Of a stretch of 64,000 nucleotides of DNA, positions 35,489 to 44,288 are shown in pieces. The notes below the pieces were generated by a model. It worked only from the letters and a program-made list of their open reading frames with translations. It was not told where the DNA came from and ran no database searches. The stretch covers positions 1 through 64,000 of the forward strand of contig JACRCN010000031.1 of assembly GCA_016219005.1 (NCBI GenBank). The letters run 5' to 3'. Numbering within the stretch: position 1 is the first letter of the stretch; every line of letters starts with the position of its first letter. The position numbers were made by a program, and so were the translations under genes. This stretch comes from Deltaproteobacteria bacterium. Its GTDB lineage: Bacteria; Desulfobacterota; Desulfobacteria; Desulfobacterales; SpSt-501.

Positions 35489-37999
35489 TTACTCGCTCGC
35501 CTTGTTGTTGCGCTGCGCTTCCATGAGCCGCTTTTCATCGGCAGGTGTAAGCTTCGGCCGGTCGATCGTCAGCGTGATCTTGTTGAGCTTGCCGGTGAAG
35601 GCGAAAGGCGGCTGGTAGTCCTTGTCGTCAACTCCCGTCAGCGTGTCCGAACCGATGTCGAGGCTCTCGTCCCACTGCAGGATCAGCGGCAGCGTGCGTT
35701 CCATCTTCTGGGCGGCCACGACCTGGCCGTCCACCTTGAGCGCGCCGGTGCCGCTGCGGCCGATGCCGGAGATATTATTGAACGCCAGCGTGCCTATGCC
35801 GAGGCCGTCGTACTTGAAGTCGAATTCCAGCGTATGCTTTCCGGGTGCGAGCGCCGCGGGGCCCTCCCAACGCACGCGCTTCAGGTCGACCAGGTTCCAT
35901 GTGAACACGGGCCTGCCCTTCAGCACGTAGAAGCCGTACCCGCCGAAGCGCCCGCCCTGGGTGATCAGCATGCCCTCGGCGCCGTCCTGCGGGATCTCCA
36001 CCTCGGCCTTGAAGTTGTACGAGGCGTTGAGAATGCTCGGAGCGTCACCGTTGGGTGTGCCCGTAAGCGGAAGGGTCCACGTGAACACGTTGCGGCCGGC
36101 GGTGATGCTGGGCCGCGGCGTGATGAGCCGTGTCGCTACCGACGAGTCAAGCGGCATGACCTGGTATTTCTTTGCCTCGGCCCAGAAGATCTTCTCCATC
36201 TCCTTGACCTTTTGCGGGTACTTGGCCGCGACGTTCTCGGACTGGGTCCAGTCCTTCGTGAGGTCATAGAGCTCCCACGGATAGCCGGCCGGGTTCTGAC
36301 TCGTCGGCGCAAAGGTGACCCAGGGCGGACGCATCACCTTCGTGCTCGCGATCCAGCCTTCATGGTAGATGGCGTGGTCGCCCATCATCTCGAAGTACTG
36401 GGTCTTGTGCGTCGAGGGCGCGTTCGCGCCCTTCTTGTCGAACGTGTACATCATGCTGACGCCTTCGATCGGGCTCTGCTTGATGCCGTCGACCACCTTG
36501 GGCTGCTTGACCTGGGCCGCTTCGAGGATCGTCGGCACGATGTCGATGACGTGGTGGAACTGGTGACGGACGCCGCCCTTGTCATTGATCACCTTCGGCC
36601 ACATGATCGCCATGCCCTGCTTGATGCCGCCGAAGTGCGAGGCGACCTGCTTGGTCCACGAGAACGGCGTGTCGAACGCCCACGACCAAGGCACGGCCAT
36701 GTGGTTGTAGGTGCGGTCGGAGCCCCAGGCGTCGTAGAAATACTTCAACTGGTCCTCTACCGGCACCTCGACGCCGTTAAACATGGCGACCTCGTTCGGC
36801 GTTCCCACCAGCGTGCCCTCGGCGCTGCCGCCGTTGTCGCCGCTGATGTAGATGACGAGCGTGTTGTCGAGCCTGCCCATGTCCTCGACCGCCTGGATCA
36901 CGCGGCCGATTTCGTGGTCGGTATAGGCAACGTAGGCGGCGAAGACGTCCACCTGGCGGATGAACATCTTCTTCTCGTCGGCCGTGAGCGCGTCCCACTC
37001 CTTCAGCAGGTCCTTGGGCCACGGGGTCAGCTTCGCGTCGGCCGGGATCACGCCGAGCTTCTTCTGATTTTCGAAGATCTGCTCGCGGAGCTGATTCCAG
37101 CCCTTGTCGAACAGGTGCATGTCGCTGATCTTTTTAATCCACTCCGGCGTCGCGTGGTGCGGGGCGTGAACGCCGCCGGGCGCGTACTTGACGAAGAACG
37201 GCTGGTCCGGAGACAGCGCGTGGATGCGGTTCATGTAGGCGATGGCATCGTCGGCCATGGCGGTGGTCAGGTTCCAGCCGGGCTTGTCGACGAACGGGTA
37301 GATCTGGGTGGTGTTGCGGAACAGGTTCGGCTGCCACTGGTTGGCATCGCCGCCGATGAACCCGTAGAAGTACTCGAAGCCCATGCCGATCGGCCACTGG
37401 TCGAAGGGGCCGTCCTGGCTCGCCTGGAAGGCGGGAACGTTGTGGTCCTTGCCGAACCAGGACGTGCGATAGCCGTTGTCCTTGAGGATCCGGCCGATCG
37501 TAGCCTTGTCGCGCTCGATGATGCTGTTGTAGCCCGGGTAGCCCGTCGACTGCTCGGAGATCACGCCGAAGCCGGCCGAGTGGTGGTTGCGCCCGGTGAT
37601 CAGCGCCGCGCGCGTAGGCGAGCAAAGTGCCGTCGAGTGAAAGTTCGTGTAGCGCAGGCCGTTGGCGGCGACCCGGTCGAGCGCCGGCGTCGGGATCACG
37701 CCGCCGAAGGTGCTGGGAGTGCCGTAGCCGGTATCGTCGGTGATGATGAGCAGTACGTTCGGCACGCCCTTGCGCGGCTCGACGCGAGGGGGCCAATACG
37801 GCTTGGACTGGGCGGCGTTGCGCTCGATCTTGCCGCCGAATTTCGTCGGCGGGGCCGGAATCCGGTCGCCGCTAATCGTAGTGACGGCGCTGGGCGATCC
37901 CGGTACCCCGGTGATCTGCTGGGCCATGCCCGGTACGGTTGCCAGCAGGGCAGCAACCATGAACGCTAAGGTGGTTCCAAGACAGCGTTTTGTCTTCAT
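35489..37999 (-). CDS. exported arylsulfatase with C-terminal accessory domain
   Basis: The 836-residue protein has a signal peptide (about 1-27) and a type I sulfatase domain. The metal site is ITDDTGYG, and the formylglycine motif is C126-S-P-T-R130 followed by AALITGR. The later metal site is VIYISGDNGGSAEG. Residues beyond about 560 form an added beta-rich domain seen in large arylsulfatases. The ATG at 37999 has GAGGAG seven bases upstream. It is the second gene of a lipoprotein-sulfatase unit. Confidence 0.95.
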   Translation of the reverse strand: MKTKRCLGTTLAFMVAALLATVPGMAQQITGVPGSPSAVTTISGDRIPAPPTKFGGKIERNAAQSKPYWPPRVEPRKGVPNVLLIITDDTGYGTPSTFGGVIPTPALDRVAANGLRYTNFHSTALCSPTRAALITGRNHHSAGFGVISEQSTGYPGYNSIIERDKATIGRILKDNGYRTSWFGKDHNVPAFQASQDGPFDQWPIGMGFEYFYGFIGGDANQWQPNLFRNTTQIYPFVDKPGWNLTTAMADDAIAYMNRIHALSPDQPFFVKYAPGGVHAPHHATPEWIKKISDMHLFDKGWNQLREQIFENQKKLGVIPADAKLTPWPKDLLKEWDALTADEKKMFIRQVDVFAAYVAYTDHEIGRVIQAVEDMGRLDNTLVIYISGDNGGSAEGTLVGTPNEVAMFNGVEVPVEDQLKYFYDAWGSDRTYNHMAVPWSWAFDTPFSWTKQVASHFGGIKQGMAIMWPKVINDKGGVRHQFHHVIDIVPTILEAAQVKQPKVVDGIKQSPIEGVSMMYTFDKKGANAPSTHKTQYFEMMGDHAIYHEGWIASTKVMRPPWVTFAPTSQNPAGYPWELYDLTKDWTQSENVAAKYPQKVKEMEKIFWAEAKKYQVMPLDSSVATRLITPRPSITAGRNVFTWTLPLTGTPNGDAPSILNASYNFKAEVEIPQDGAEGMLITQGGRFGGYGFYVLKGRPVFTWNLVDLKRVRWEGPAALAPGKHTLEFDFKYDGLGIGTLAFNNISGIGRSGTGALKVDGQVVAAQKMERTLPLILQWDESLDIGSDTLTGVDDKDYQPPFAFTGKLNKITLTIDRPKLTPADEKRLMEAQRNNKASE

Positions 38000-38013
38000 G
38001 TCGATTCTCCTCG

Positions 38014-38415
38014 TCACTTTTTCCTGGCATTCCAGGTGCCGTGATCGAAGGGCCAGTCGGTGAAATTGTAGACCCCGGTCACCAGTCCGCCGTCGCTGGA
38101 CAATTCCCCGGAAATATTGCCGTTGACCACGGTGAACTGCCCCTCGAACCGGGAGCCCTTCAGGGCGCCCTGGAAATTCAGATATGACCCCGGTTCCGCC
38201 TCCTGCTCGATCCAGCCGGACACCTGCCTGAGGAGGCTGCCGGGAGTTTCGTACACTTTGACCTGGATGGTTCCCCAGAAGAATTTTCCCGTGAAGGAGC
38301 CTTCGTAAACTCCCACCAATACCGATCCCTCAGGAACACCCGAAAGGGCGGCACAACCGGACAACGCAATCGCCGTTCCCAGGATAATCACCAATAACCG
38401 GAAGCACTGGTTCAT
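38014..38415 (-). CDS. small lipoprotein upstream of the second sulfatase
   Basis: The 133-residue lipoprotein (lipobox ALSGC, Cys21) has a beta-sandwich-like domain (VGVYEGSFTGKFFWGTIQVKV). It stops 14 bases before the sulfatase start, so the two genes are probably cotranscribed. The family is unrecognised. The last residues (GVYNFTDWPFDHGTW) resemble the end of the ORF at 13103-13318 (DVYNFAEWPLDPG), which also sits beside a sulfatase-region gene. Confidence 0.8.
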   Translation of the reverse strand: MNQCFRLLVIILGTAIALSGCAALSGVPEGSVLVGVYEGSFTGKFFWGTIQVKVYETPGSLLRQVSGWIEQEAEPGSYLNFQGALKGSRFEGQFTVVNGNISGELSSDGGLVTGVYNFTDWPFDHGTWNARKK

Positions 38416-38573
38416 GTGAGGGGACCTCCGCTTTTATGAAGGGGGTTCAAGGGTTCAGGATTGGTCGCCGTAAAATCTTCATCCTTTTTTTTCTGTCAAT
38501 CTTTAAGTGTTTAGAAGATGGAAACCGGCATCTAAATATACGGGGGCGGCAAGGGAAAAGAAACTGGGAAAAC

Positions 38574-38586
38574 TCCTAGGTTTTAC
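38574..38586. promoter_or_regulatory. TCCTAG-G-TTTTAC motif upstream of the lipoprotein-sulfatase unit
   Basis: TCCTAGGTTTTAC here matches TCCTAGTTTTAC at 17225-17236 apart from one extra G. A second CTAGG lies 16 bases further on (38598-38602). It is about 160 bases upstream of the lipoprotein start. A shared regulator site is possible. Confidence 0.4.
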
Positions 38587-38771
38587 ATGGAAACTTTCTA
38601 GGTAGGCTTTGCACGGATGCTATGCCGTGCTTCGCGGCGTATTGCACCGGTCCGGCGCAAATTCCGATGTTGAACTGCTCCATCAGCCGGTCCTTGTGGA
38701 ATTCGGCGCTCTGGGGCGAAATGCCCAAATAGGTAAGGTCTGACACCCCCTCTGCGGCGGCATCGCGAAGA
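38576..38771 (-). pseudogene. 3' fragment of a LuxR-type response regulator gene
   Basis: The minus-strand frame reads AEGVSDLTYLGISPQSAEFHKDRL, then MEQFNIGICAGPVQYAAKHGI, which aligns over about 45 residues with the LuxR helix-turn-helix of the regulator at 17260-17901 (NISTKTVEYHKYRMMEDLGI). No receiver domain or start precedes it; the MscS gene end lies directly upstream. It is a decayed remnant of a second regulator. Confidence 0.7.
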
Positions 38772-38780
38772 ACACCCGGC

Positions 38781-41153
38781 CTATTCCTTTTTCGGCTTTG
38801 CCGCCAGGGCGGCTTTCTTCTTTTCCTCTTCCTGGATTATGGCAAGTGCTGCGGCCGCGCCGGCCTGGAAGACCGGGTCAGCGGCCTCACGGGGCTCTCC
38901 TGTTGCGGAGGCCCTGGGCCGAAACTCCGGCGTCATGGACACCGTGACGTTGCGGCTGGCGAACTCGATGCCGGCCGCATGGAACTCCTCCCGGATCATC
39001 CGGTAGACTTCTTTTTTAAGGAGGAACTGTTCGCCGGGCAAGGTCTTGAATTTAACCCGCACGATCATGGCCGAATCGTCGAATTCCTTGATGCCCATGG
39101 ACTTGAGATCGTCCAGCATGACGCGGTTGATTTCTTCATCCTTGCGCAGGGTCTTGTTGAGCTTCTTGATGATCTTGCGCACCTTTTCAAGGTCGGTGTC
39201 GAAGCCCACTCGGATTTCCAGCTTGGTGATGGTGTAGTCCCGGCTGAAGTTGGTGATCGATTTCAAGTTACCGAAGGGGACGGTGTAAACCATGCCCCGG
39301 GGGTGGCGCAGCTTGATCGACCGCAGCGAGATCTGCTCGACGGTACCCTTGACGCCGGTGGACTCCACGTAGTCCCCGAGTCGGAAGGAGTCGTCGATCA
39401 GGAAGAAGACCCCGGCGATGATGTCCCGCACCAGGGTCTGGGCGCCGAAACCGATGGCGAGACCGACCACCCCGGCCCCGGCGATCAGCGGGCCGATGTT
39501 CACCCCGATCGAGGAGAGCACAATCAGGGAGACGAGGACGAACAACACCGTCAGGATGAATTTACGCAGGAGCAGCAAGAGGGTCCCGGTGCGGGAGCCG
39601 CCCGGGCCGCCCCCTTCCCCATTCGTGTCCGTAACCGGCATTTCCTGCCGCAGCCGGCTGTCGATGCGGGCCTTGGTAAACTCCCACACGATGAACCCCA
39701 GCAGCAGGGTCACGACGATGCTGAGCACGTGCGAGGTGAAGATCCGCCCGACCGCTAGATCCACGCCCCACAGCCCCAACACGATGAAGAACATGAACGC
39801 GACCAGCACCAGTCGCAGCAGCCGCCGGATCAGAGGTACGTAGTGCTTGATGCGGGACTCCCCGCCCGGCGGCGGCACCTCCCGCACGGTCTCGCCGCTC
39901 AGATCGACGATTTCCGTAAACTCCCCCGAGGCCTGCTTGAGCAGACGCTGCCCCCATTTGTCGATGCCGATGAAGACCGGGATCACGAACAGGCTGAGGA
40001 TCAGATTTAATACCCTGGCTTTCCCCCCCAGCAGGACGTCCGCGACCCAGAACAGGCCCATGATCAGCACGTAAGCGCTCGCCAGGTAGTGCCAGTAGCG
40101 GGCGAGGGCGGCGCGCGGCCCGCCGGTCGCAGCCGTTGCGTTTGCCGGCAGGATGACTTCGGCGACCCGCTGCCGGCTCTGCCAGATCATGACCATGAGG
40201 GCGATTACGATGTAAGCTCCGCCCAGGCTGTAGAACAGCAGGTAGAGCGGTTTACCGGCCTCCATTTCGCCGAGAACGGTACTTGCCCCGGTGATCACGG
40301 ACGCACCCGATGTGATATAAAGGATCCACCGGTAAAAAAAGCCGGCGTCGGCATCCTGCATGGGGAACAGGCGCAGAGCGGGTGCATCCGGTGCGAAGAG
40401 GACCTCGGCCGCAAGGACGAAAAGCAGCAGGTAGTAGCTCACGATCAGGTAGATCGAGACAAACTCATACCCCGGGTCACCTTTCTGGAAGAAAAGGACA
40501 AACAGGATGAAGGTGGTGACGGCGAACACGGCGACCCCCAGGGCCTCCAGGACCAGATGCGACACGATCCGCCCGAAAAACTCCAGCCGCCCCAATCTCA
40601 CGGAGGTCAACAGCCGTTCGCGGAGGTCCCGGGTCGCCCGGAAAAAAAACCATCTCTGAAGCAACCCCGCCGCCATGATCGAAAGAAGCGCCAGCAGTGT
40701 CAGCAGGAAGCGGCCGATGCCTTTGCCGCCGGTCAGCTTGCGCCAGGCATCGCCCAGGTGGTCGGACTCGTCCTCCGCGGCGGTGAAGGTCCCGGTGAGC
40801 TTTTTCATCAGCGCCGAGGCGTTGTCCGCCAGCCGGAAGAAAATGGGCCCCAGCCCGCTTTCGCTGCCCTTGATGACCACCCCGTCCTCGTCCGGGGCGG
40901 CCTTGGCCGCCGTCTGACGCTTGAGCACCTGGGCCAGCACCTGCCGCGCCTTCTCGTCGCTCAAAGGGGCGATAAAGGCATCCACCTGCTCCGGAGTCTG
41001 CGGCAGGGCAGGAACGGCCGCCACCTCCGACTTTTGCTCGGCCTTCGGGGGCTTTGCTTTCGGCATCTTTTGGGCCCAGACAGAGGTTGCAGACAGGCCA
41101 AAGGCCAGCAGCAGAATGACAATCCATCCCAAACGGTTGCGTTCGGTGTTCAT
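38781..41153 (-). CDS. MscS-family mechanosensitive channel with extended N-terminus
   Basis: The 790-residue protein has a signal peptide, a periplasmic helical segment (about 30-135), many extra membrane helices, and a C-terminal MscS core. The core shows the pore helix (LIAGAGVVGLAIGFGAQTLV) and beta domain (GDYVESTGVKGTVEQISLRS). The size and layout match MscK-like or YjeP-like large channels. It would open under membrane tension. The ATG at 41153 has GGAGG five bases upstream. The VWA protein gene ends 59 bases before it on the same strand. Confidence 0.93.
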   Translation of the reverse strand: MNTERNRLGWIVILLLAFGLSATSVWAQKMPKAKPPKAEQKSEVAAVPALPQTPEQVDAFIAPLSDEKARQVLAQVLKRQTAAKAAPDEDGVVIKGSESGLGPIFFRLADNASALMKKLTGTFTAAEDESDHLGDAWRKLTGGKGIGRFLLTLLALLSIMAAGLLQRWFFFRATRDLRERLLTSVRLGRLEFFGRIVSHLVLEALGVAVFAVTTFILFVLFFQKGDPGYEFVSIYLIVSYYLLLFVLAAEVLFAPDAPALRLFPMQDADAGFFYRWILYITSGASVITGASTVLGEMEAGKPLYLLFYSLGGAYIVIALMVMIWQSRQRVAEVILPANATAATGGPRAALARYWHYLASAYVLIMGLFWVADVLLGGKARVLNLILSLFVIPVFIGIDKWGQRLLKQASGEFTEIVDLSGETVREVPPPGGESRIKHYVPLIRRLLRLVLVAFMFFIVLGLWGVDLAVGRIFTSHVLSIVVTLLLGFIVWEFTKARIDSRLRQEMPVTDTNGEGGGPGGSRTGTLLLLLRKFILTVLFVLVSLIVLSSIGVNIGPLIAGAGVVGLAIGFGAQTLVRDIIAGVFFLIDDSFRLGDYVESTGVKGTVEQISLRSIKLRHPRGMVYTVPFGNLKSITNFSRDYTITKLEIRVGFDTDLEKVRKIIKKLNKTLRKDEEINRVMLDDLKSMGIKEFDDSAMIVRVKFKTLPGEQFLLKKEVYRMIREEFHAAGIEFASRNVTVSMTPEFRPRASATGEPREAADPVFQAGAAAALAIIQEEEKKKAALAAKPKKE

Positions 41154-41212
41154 GGAGGCCTCCTTCACTACTGCGGGCAAGCCGCTTTCCATTCAAATAA
41201 CGGACGCTGCTT

Positions 41213-44071
41213 CTACTGCCGCTGCTCGTATTCCAGGCTGACCGTCACCGTGCGGTTGAAGGCGCGGCCCTCCGGCAGGCCGTTGTCGAACAGCGGGTCC
41301 GCCGGTCCCCGGCCGTCGTGGCTGATGCCGTCCCGCGCCCGGAGGCCGCTGCCCAGGATCAGGTCGTAGGCCGCCTGGGCGCGCTTCTTGGAGAGGGCCA
41401 CGTTGTAGTCGACCTTGCCGATCGAGTCGGTGTGGCCGACGATAGTGACCACCGCCGCGGGCACCTCGCGCATGCGGGCGCTGATGCGGTCCAGCACGGC
41501 GCGGTTGCGGTCCTTGATCTCGGCCCGGTCGAAGTCGAACAGGATCAGGGCGTACTTCTCGACGACCTTGTAGCCCTCTTTTTGGGCGAGGCGCTCCTCG
41601 CGCCGGATGAGCCGCACGCGGGTGCTGTCCTCGGCCCGGAAGTTCTGGCCCTTCGGGTCCGTGACCTCCACGGCCGCCGTGATCGTATGATAACTGCCGA
41701 TGTTCAAAAGCCCCAGATCCTTCAGCGCCAGCACGTAGTTCGCATCCAGCGCGCCCGTGCCGGTCAGGGCTTCCAGGGGCTTGCCGTCGCCTGTCATCTC
41801 GATGCGCCAGTCTTTCAGGCCGAGGCCGGTTTCGATCTGCGGCGTGATCCGGAACTGGTCGGTGTCGCTCACGGCTTCGATGAAGGTACTCTGGACGGTG
41901 TCGAGAATCGCCGGATCGTCGGAGGTGATTTCGACGCGCTGGTTTTCGGCCCGGCCCTCGGGGATGTTGCCGGCGCTGGCGACCGCGGGCAGGTCGCGCG
42001 CGTCCACGGCCATACGGGCGGACTCGATCCCCCACGCCGCCTGCAGGTAGGTCCGCACGGCCTCGGCACGGCGGCGCGAAAGCTCGCTCTTGCCCTTTTC
42101 CTCGCCCCAGTTGGAGTTGCAGCCGGTGATGCGCAGGCGCGCCCGGGGGCGGTCCGCGGTGCGCCGGCCGATGATGTTGAGCACCTGGTGGTACTTTTCC
42201 AAGGTGCCCTTCAGGGTCCGCTCCTCGAACGTCAGGGTATCCGCCGGGCTGTTGAAGCGGACGTAACGGCTCGGGATGTCGGCGCGGCCGGTGTCGAAGT
42301 AGACATAGTTGAGCAGCGGCGCGCTGTCCACGATGGTGATCTCTTCGACGCTGACGGTGTCCGGCTTAAGGTCGACCGCCCCGGAGGGCGGAAACGCGAT
42401 GTCCTTCATCAGTTCCTTGTCGGAGGTCCGGATGTGACAGAGGTCCGATGCAGCTTCGTGGACCTGGCCCGTGGCGTCAGTCACCCGGATGACGGCTTCG
42501 ATGGCGCTCAGCCGCGCCAGTTGGTCGCGACCCAGCTCATCGAGCGGGATCTGGAAGGCGGGAGGAACGTCGCCGGTGCCGTTTACGGTTTTAAGCGGCC
42601 GGTCCTCACCCTGGATGACGAGCTCCCAGGCCGAGATGTCCGGCAAGGGGAAGAGGTCGAGATTGACGGAGACCTCGTTGCGGTGACGGGTTTCCGCGAT
42701 CAGGCTCCCGACGATCCGGGACCGGGCGGCTGCGGGCTCGACAAGAATCTCCACACGCTGGTTTTCAAGCCGGCCGGCCGGGCTCTCCGGATCCGACGGC
42801 GCACCCGGCAGGTGGCGCGCCTCGATCAGCATGCGGTCGGCCGCGACGCCCCAGATCTTCTGGAGGTAGGCTTTGACGGCCTCGGCCCGGTGCTGGGAAA
42901 GCGCGAGCTGATCCTGCTCGACGCCGGTGCCGGAGTTGCAGCCCACGAGATCGACCTGGGCGGCCGGGTCATGACGCAGGCCGTGGCCGACCATGTTGAG
43001 GATGTTGAGATAGCGGTTCAGGGTGCCGGACAGGCCGGCAGGCTCGAAGGCATCGGCCTGGGCGCTGTCCTTGAAGAGCGCATACCGGTCCGGGATCTCG
43101 CTGCGGCCGGTGGAGAAGAACACCATGTGCGCGGCCGCCGCACCCGCGGTGGTGGCCAGGACCTCGAAATTCAGGGTGTTGGGATCGAGGGCTGCCGGGT
43201 TCAGAAGCTCGTAGGTCAGCACGTAGCGGCGCAGGATGGTGCTCTTGAAGGACTGGAAGATGGGCACGAGCTCGACGGCGGACCGGGCCTTCCAGATCCG
43301 GCCGCCGTGTTTGCCGGCCAGACCGGCGAGAAATTCGTCGGTCTGCTCGCGGGGCATGTAATCGATGCAATAGATACCCAGCTTGGCTATGCGGCCGGCC
43401 TCGGCCGTCACCTCGGGTATGCGGTACTTGCTGTTCAAGTCCTCGCCGTCCGAGAACACCACCATCAGCTTCTGCTCGTTGGCCGGCATCGCTTTCACGA
43501 TGTCGAGGCCGGCCAGGATCGCTTCGTTCAGATAGGTCTTGGTGGTGATGCCGCGGTCGAAAGCGCCGGAGAAGAAGGCCTTCAGCTCGGAAAACGTGTT
43601 GGACCTGAGGGTCCGGACATTGAGCGTGCGGCCTCCGGCGGCCCGGGTTTCGCTGTCGCTGAACACTACGGCGTGGATGTTGTCGATCGGCCGTACGTCC
43701 TTCAACAGTTCGTCGAGGGCGGCGAGCAGGGGCTGGATGGCTTGGCGCTCGTACATGGAGAAGGAATTGTCGATCACCAGCACCAGGTTCACCGGCAGGG
43801 CCTGGGTGCTCGCCATGGGTTCGGCCGACAGGATGCGGGCCTTGCGGATGCCCTGGCCCAGGACAAAGTCCTGCGGCTGGAGGCCCAGGATGGGGTTGCC
43901 CGCCGGGTCGAGCACCGAAACGACGGCCTGATTCGGGTTCACGCCGGGTTCGACGGCGATCTGGGATTTGAAACCCGGCGTTCCCACCCGGACGTCCTCG
44001 GCGGCGTTGCCCTGCAAGGGGGCCGCCAGGACGATCAGAGATAAAAACAAAATCCAACCGTTTTTCCGCAT
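41213..44071 (-). CDS. VWA-domain protein with three OmpA-like domains
   Basis: The 952-residue protein has a signal peptide and a VWFA-like domain (about 90-280) whose metal site is VIDNSFSMYE. It then has three OmpA/MotB-like domains: about 315-445 (VFFSTGRSEI), about 590-720 (VYFDTGRADI) and about 845-950 (ILFDFDRAEI). The third keeps the canonical peptidoglycan-binding pattern (GHTDSIGKVDYNVALSKKRA), while the first two have GCNS in place of GHTD. The ATG at 44071 is five bases after AAGGAG. It precedes the MscS gene and may anchor an assembly to peptidoglycan. Confidence 0.9.
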   Translation of the reverse strand: MRKNGWILFLSLIVLAAPLQGNAAEDVRVGTPGFKSQIAVEPGVNPNQAVVSVLDPAGNPILGLQPQDFVLGQGIRKARILSAEPMASTQALPVNLVLVIDNSFSMYERQAIQPLLAALDELLKDVRPIDNIHAVVFSDSETRAAGGRTLNVRTLRSNTFSELKAFFSGAFDRGITTKTYLNEAILAGLDIVKAMPANEQKLMVVFSDGEDLNSKYRIPEVTAEAGRIAKLGIYCIDYMPREQTDEFLAGLAGKHGGRIWKARSAVELVPIFQSFKSTILRRYVLTYELLNPAALDPNTLNFEVLATTAGAAAAHMVFFSTGRSEIPDRYALFKDSAQADAFEPAGLSGTLNRYLNILNMVGHGLRHDPAAQVDLVGCNSGTGVEQDQLALSQHRAEAVKAYLQKIWGVAADRMLIEARHLPGAPSDPESPAGRLENQRVEILVEPAAARSRIVGSLIAETRHRNEVSVNLDLFPLPDISAWELVIQGEDRPLKTVNGTGDVPPAFQIPLDELGRDQLARLSAIEAVIRVTDATGQVHEAASDLCHIRTSDKELMKDIAFPPSGAVDLKPDTVSVEEITIVDSAPLLNYVYFDTGRADIPSRYVRFNSPADTLTFEERTLKGTLEKYHQVLNIIGRRTADRPRARLRITGCNSNWGEEKGKSELSRRRAEAVRTYLQAAWGIESARMAVDARDLPAVASAGNIPEGRAENQRVEITSDDPAILDTVQSTFIEAVSDTDQFRITPQIETGLGLKDWRIEMTGDGKPLEALTGTGALDANYVLALKDLGLLNIGSYHTITAAVEVTDPKGQNFRAEDSTRVRLIRREERLAQKEGYKVVEKYALILFDFDRAEIKDRNRAVLDRISARMREVPAAVVTIVGHTDSIGKVDYNVALSKKRAQAAYDLILGSGLRARDGISHDGRGPADPLFDNGLPEGRAFNRTVTVSLEYEQRQ

Positions 44072-44098
44072 AAACACTCCTTGGCGTTAGGATGGAAA

Positions 44099-44212
44099 AT
44101 GTTACCCGTTAGCATCCGTTCTGTCAATTTCCTGAAGGGTTGGCAGAGCAAATACATCATGAAGACGGACAAGGAGTACGGGCCGTTTTTCGCCGGCAAG
44201 GGTGTGAAATAA
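44099..44212 (+). pseudogene. C-terminal fragment of a bacteriohemerythrin gene
   Basis: The plus-strand frame reads MLPVSIRSVNFLKGWQ, then SKYIMKTDKEYGPFFAGKGVK, and stops at 44212. This matches the C-terminal helix of bacteriohemerythrin (pattern FL..W...HI..TDKKYGPF...KGV). The iron-ligand His is Tyr here, while the Asp in the TD position is kept. No upstream hemerythrin sequence is present because the divergent VWA gene starts at 44071. It is a remnant. Confidence 0.6.
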
Positions 44213-44288
44213 ACAGTTCGAAGCTGAAAGCTCGAAGCAACAAAGATATTTTTTGACTGCAAGCTATCGACTGTCTGTTTGCTGCGCG

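Noticed and set aside
35021-37969. A 982-codon open frame opposite the second sulfatase
   Set aside because: It is antisense to a gene with an intact formylglycine motif and has no ribosome-binding site or domain.
41318-44044. A 908-codon open frame opposite the VWA gene
   Set aside because: The sense strand has a signal peptide, VWA and OmpA motifs. The antisense product is Val/Gly/Asp/Arg-rich with no domain.
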